Positions 48,462 through 50,464 of a stretch of DNA of 50,464 nt are shown here, in pieces. The position numbers were made by a program, and so were the translations under genes. Below the pieces are notes generated by a model. That model saw only the letters and a program-made list of their open reading frames with translations. It was not told the DNA's origin and made no database searches. Location of the stretch: positions 1 to 50,464 of the IMG/VR virus record IMGVR_UViG_3300031578_000057; one strand, given 5' to 3'. The DNA comes from a virus. Position 1 is the first letter of the stretch; each line of letters opens with the position of its first letter.

Positions 48462-48545
48462 ATGATAGTTGTCAGCATGCTAGCAGGATTTTTCGTGGTT
48501 CTAGTTGGTTCGGATATCGTCGCCAGCGCGCGACGATTTCGCTAG
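48462..48545 (+). CDS. 27-residue membrane peptide, cassette 1 small ORF
   Basis: The ATG follows GGGAGAG at normal distance. The peptide is one hydrophobic helix (MIVVSMLAGFFVVLVGSDIV) with a basic end (ARRFR). It is short for a functional gene, but its leader is conserved, and the second cassette has an ORF at the same place. It could act as a small membrane peptide or only couple translation to the next gene. The second leader begins seven bases later. Confidence 0.5.
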   Translation: MIVVSMLAGFFVVLVGSDIVASARRFR

Positions 48546-48552
48546 ACTAGCG

Positions 48553-48603
48553 TCGAAAGAATAACCGGCGCCCCCCGGCGCCACCACTCGGGAGAGTACT
48601 ACA
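48553..48603 (+). promoter_or_regulatory. Type B leader, copy 1
   Basis: A 51-base segment, identical at 50 positions to 49664-49714. It holds a GGCGCC-CCCC-GGCGCC hairpin, then CCACCACTCGGGAGAGTA, and ends at the ATG of the 250-residue gene. GGGAG is the ribosome site. Confidence 0.7.
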
Positions 48604-49356
48604 ATGGATTTGAATCAGGAAACTAGAGAGTATTACGAATCAGTCGACGGTATAGTGATGGACATTACTAGCGCGGTTCGTTCCGGCGAAATCGACGCGG
48701 ACGAGTGGAGTGATAGGCTACACGAAATCGTCGACGGAAATTTTTGGGTGATTTATACCTATCAAGCGAAACTAGTTGTAGCGTTCATATCGGATAACGA
48801 TACCGCGGCATTCGACGAGGGTATGGAACTCGACCATTCGGCCGGAATTAATTGGAGTGGCCTAGCCTATTTCGCAATGTACGCGGACGCATGCGAACGA
48901 ATGCCCGATTTCGACGCTATGCTAGCCGAACGCGACGAAATCGTCGATAGCGTCGCGCGGATGCTATTCGTCACGGCGTTCGCGGACGCATGCGAAGACG
49001 AGGAACTAGCGTCCGAGGGTTTCGAAATCGACCGAACGCAGGCGGCCGGCGCCGGTCAAGACTGGTTCGATACCGTCACGGACGACACCCCCGGCGAGGC
49101 AATAGACAGGGCGCGCGAAATCGTCGCCGATTTCGAGGCTAGGAACTCCCGGACGATAGAGGACGCTGGCAATGAATGGTCGGCGCTGGATTTCCACTAT
49201 GGGGCCGGCCGAGAACATGGCCTAGAGCGGTTCGGATACTGCATTGCCATGACCTACCTCGGCGCCGGCGTTGGGTTGTGGGATGATTTTCGGGGGGATA
49301 AACCCCCGGCGTTCGAATGCGGAAATTCCGAGTTCAACGCGCTGGAGTTCCTCTAG
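48604..49356 (+). CDS. Acidic 250-residue protein, cassette 1
   Basis: A very acidic (Asp/Glu-rich) and largely helical protein. Segments include NQETREYYESVDGIVMDITS, FWVIYTYQAKLVVAF, WSGLAYFAMYADACERMPDF, FVTAFADACEDEELASEGFE and ERFGYCIAMTYLGAGVGLW. No catalytic motif is recognised. YADACE and FADACE recur about 50 residues apart, hinting at an internal duplication. Codon use (CTA, ATA, AGG) and many CTAG sites differ from the rest of the genome. Early expression and anti-host or anti-defence action are inference. Confidence 0.8.
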   Translation: MDLNQETREYYESVDGIVMDITSAVRSGEIDADEWSDRLHEIVDGNFWVIYTYQAKLVVAFISDNDTAAFDEGMELDHSAGINWSGLAYFAMYADACERMPDFDAMLAERDEIVDSVARMLFVTAFADACEDEELASEGFEIDRTQAAGAGQDWFDTVTDDTPGEAIDRAREIVADFEARNSRTIEDAGNEWSALDFHYGAGREHGLERFGYCIAMTYLGAGVGLWDDFRGDKPPAFECGNSEFNALEFL

Positions 49357-49365
49357 ACGAATGCG

Positions 49366-49380
49366 CAACTAGCGCGCAAC
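49366..49380 (+). repeat. 15-base repeat, copy 4
   Basis: CAACTAGCGCGCAAC, 13 of 15 matches. It lies between the two right-end cassettes, just upstream of the second type A promoter-leader, as copy 3 lies upstream of the first. Confidence 0.5.
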
Positions 49381-49389
49381 GTTGAAACT

Positions 49390-49485
49390 ATTTTCGTTCG
49401 GCCGGGCCGGGGGGGTAATGTTCTCCCGGCCCGACGCCGTAGTGGTATCAAGGCCCCGAGTTAACCGGGCCGGGAGAGTAATACA
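49390..49485 (+). promoter_or_regulatory. Type A promoter-leader, copy 2
   Basis: ATTTTCG (49390-49396), 19 bases, TAATGT (49416-49421), then the same 31-base block as copy 1. CTCCCGGCCCG (49423-49433) pairs perfectly over 11 bases with 49466-49476, which carries GGGAG, the ribosome site for the ATG at 49486. The loop sequence differs from copy 1 while the pairing is kept. Confidence 0.7.
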
Positions 49486-49662
49486 ATGGACGACGATACG
49501 AAATTCGCAGTAGCCGAGAATCTAGTTCGCGAAATTCTGGACAGGGAACGCGAAATTATGGACGACGAGGACGCGATTAAAACCCTGCGAAGTCGAATCA
49601 CGTTGAAACGTGCTAGTAATGAATCCCTGCGATTCGTTCTGCGCAGCGTCAACGCTATCTAG
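49486..49662 (+). CDS. 58-residue acidic helical protein, cassette 2 small ORF
   Basis: The protein is helical and charged (KFAVAENLVREILDREREIM, then DAIKTLRSRITLKRASNESL). It has no similarity to the 27-residue peptide in cassette 1, although both occupy the same place after a type A leader. Function unknown. It ends one base before the second type B leader. Confidence 0.65.
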   Translation: MDDDTKFAVAENLVREILDREREIMDDEDAIKTLRSRITLKRASNESLRFVLRSVNAI

Positions 49663-49663
49663 T

Positions 49664-49714
49664 TCGAAAGAATAACCGGCGCCCCCCGGCGCCACCACTC
49701 GGGAGAGTAATACA
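49664..49714 (+). promoter_or_regulatory. Type B leader, copy 2
   Basis: Differs from copy 1 by one base (GTAATACA instead of GTACTACA). It has the same GGCGCC hairpin, the same GGGAGAG ribosome site and the same distance to the start codon. Confidence 0.7.
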
Positions 49715-50464
49715 ATGAGACTAGCCGAAAAATTGCTATATGATATCGTGCGATCCTACCTCGAATCGGGACAGGGGGAAATCGACGCATGCGACGAGTA
49801 CGCGGAGCCCGGATATTCTACAGATACCCCCGACGCCCCGATATTGTTCGCCGATTGGAACGAATCGCACGCTACCCCCGCGTCCGACCCTTTGCGGGAG
49901 TATCAGCTAAACCATATCACGTCAATCGCGGACGCGTCCGCTATTCTCGCCGGCCGAATAGACAAACGAGACGCACGAAATCGCATAGCACGAATCGGGG
50001 CGCTAGCCGAACGTCTCGGATGGGGCGTAGAGTGGTCGGACGAGTGGACGATTTGCTACGCGGGGGGTAGTTGTAACAAAGCAGTCAGAACGCGGGGGGA
50101 TTCATATAGTTGGACCCCGAGTTTTGTTATGTTCGACGGCGAAATTCAGTGTAAAGAATGCGCGCTGGAGGACGCGGACGCGTTGGAGGAGTATCTAACC
50201 GATAACGCGGACGCCGCAGATACATTCGGGGTCGATTGGAACTCCCGAGGGTGGCGACTGACTCGGCCCGGTTATGAATCGGGCTGGCATGCGGGACAGG
50301 ACGCTAATCCGCACGATATTCTGAAGAGTCTGAACTCACGCAACGTCGAAGCGTTATTCTCGATTGACGGAACGGGCCAATTCGACATTCGCTTTTCACT
50401 ATGGGTCCGGCCGCTGAATTCTCGGCATGGTTCGGGGGTATGGTACGACCCTGCGGGGGAGTGA
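49715..50464 (+). CDS. Acidic 249-residue protein, cassette 2
   Basis: A complete gene whose TGA is the last three bases of the window. It is acidic, with a helical N-terminus (RLAEKLLYDIVRSYLES), a possible zinc site (CYAGGSC around residue 113 and CKEC near 145), an Asp-rich helix (DALEEYLTDNADAADTFGVD) and a Gly/Trp-rich end (WRLTRPGYESGWHAGQD). It is no relative of the cassette 1 protein, although length and charge are similar. Parts recall phage proteins of the antirestriction-like type only in charge. Function unknown. Confidence 0.78.
   Translation: MRLAEKLLYDIVRSYLESGQGEIDACDEYAEPGYSTDTPDAPILFADWNESHATPASDPLREYQLNHITSIADASAILAGRIDKRDARNRIARIGALAERLGWGVEWSDEWTICYAGGSCNKAVRTRGDSYSWTPSFVMFDGEIQCKECALEDADALEEYLTDNADAADTFGVDWNSRGWRLTRPGYESGWHAGQDANPHDILKSLNSRNVEALFSIDGTGQFDIRFSLWVRPLNSRHGSGVWYDPAGE

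Noticed and set aside
48604-50464. Homology between the 250- and 249-residue cassette proteins
   Set aside because: Lengths and acidity match, but I could not align motifs, Cys patterns or ends. They appear unrelated.
1-50464. CRISPR array, integrase/attachment site, transposon, toxin-antitoxin pair
   Set aside because: No regular spacer-repeat series, recombinase catalytic pattern, transposase or recognised toxin-antitoxin pair was found while reading both strands.

Overview
The window is a tailed double-stranded DNA phage genome of siphovirus type. It is GC-rich and tightly packed, and most start and stop codons overlap (ATGA, GTGA, TAATG). No integrase, repressor, plasmid partition gene, CRISPR array, tRNA or insertion sequence was seen, so there is no positive sign of temperate life. 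The host cannot be named. Several predicted lipoproteins, a Tat-type lipoprotein signal and a lambda-like tail tip all point to a Gram-negative bacterium.

Layout. (1) 1-1651: the edge of a rightward cell-envelope/lysis cluster (lipoprotein-like end, three-helix membrane protein), a short leftward island of small genes, and a Cys-rich lipoprotein. (2) 1654-24995: the rightward virion and lysis block. In order it holds large terminase, portal, scaffold, major capsid, Ig-like decoration candidate, connector genes, tail terminator, tail tube, frameshifted tail chaperones, tape measure, tail tip (lambda L-like hub and a J-like protein with a lectin-like end), an XhlA-like membrane protein and an M15 peptidase endolysin. 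(3) 25128-27746: a small rightward operon with its own promoter-like leader (SprT-like protease, zinc-ribbon protein, large unknown). (4) 48235 down to 27743: one long leftward operon. Its promoter-proximal half is many small, often zinc-binding proteins plus a GGDEF diguanylate cyclase, a Tat lipoprotein, a YkgJ-like protein and a cysteine-protease-like protein. Its distal half is replication: metallophosphoesterase, primase-helicase, Cas4-like nuclease, single-strand binding protein, family A polymerase, VRR-NUC, SNF2 helicase and dNMP kinase. (5) 48240-50464: a divergent control region followed by two tandem rightward cassettes.

The most unusual part is the right end. Two cassettes share the same plan: a promoter-like block with a hairpin leader that buries the ribosome site, a small ORF, a second near-identical 51-base leader, then an unrelated acidic protein of about 250 residues. 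A degenerate relative of the first leader precedes the operon at 25187. The region is also rich in CTAG. This looks like a modular early-gene expression system comparable in concept to start-associated sequences of some mycobacteriophages, and its cargo is unrecognised.

The last base of the window is the last base of a stop codon, and joining the two ends gives a complete secreted-protein ORF. The window may therefore be a whole circularly permuted or circularised genome, in which case block 5 reads through into block 1.
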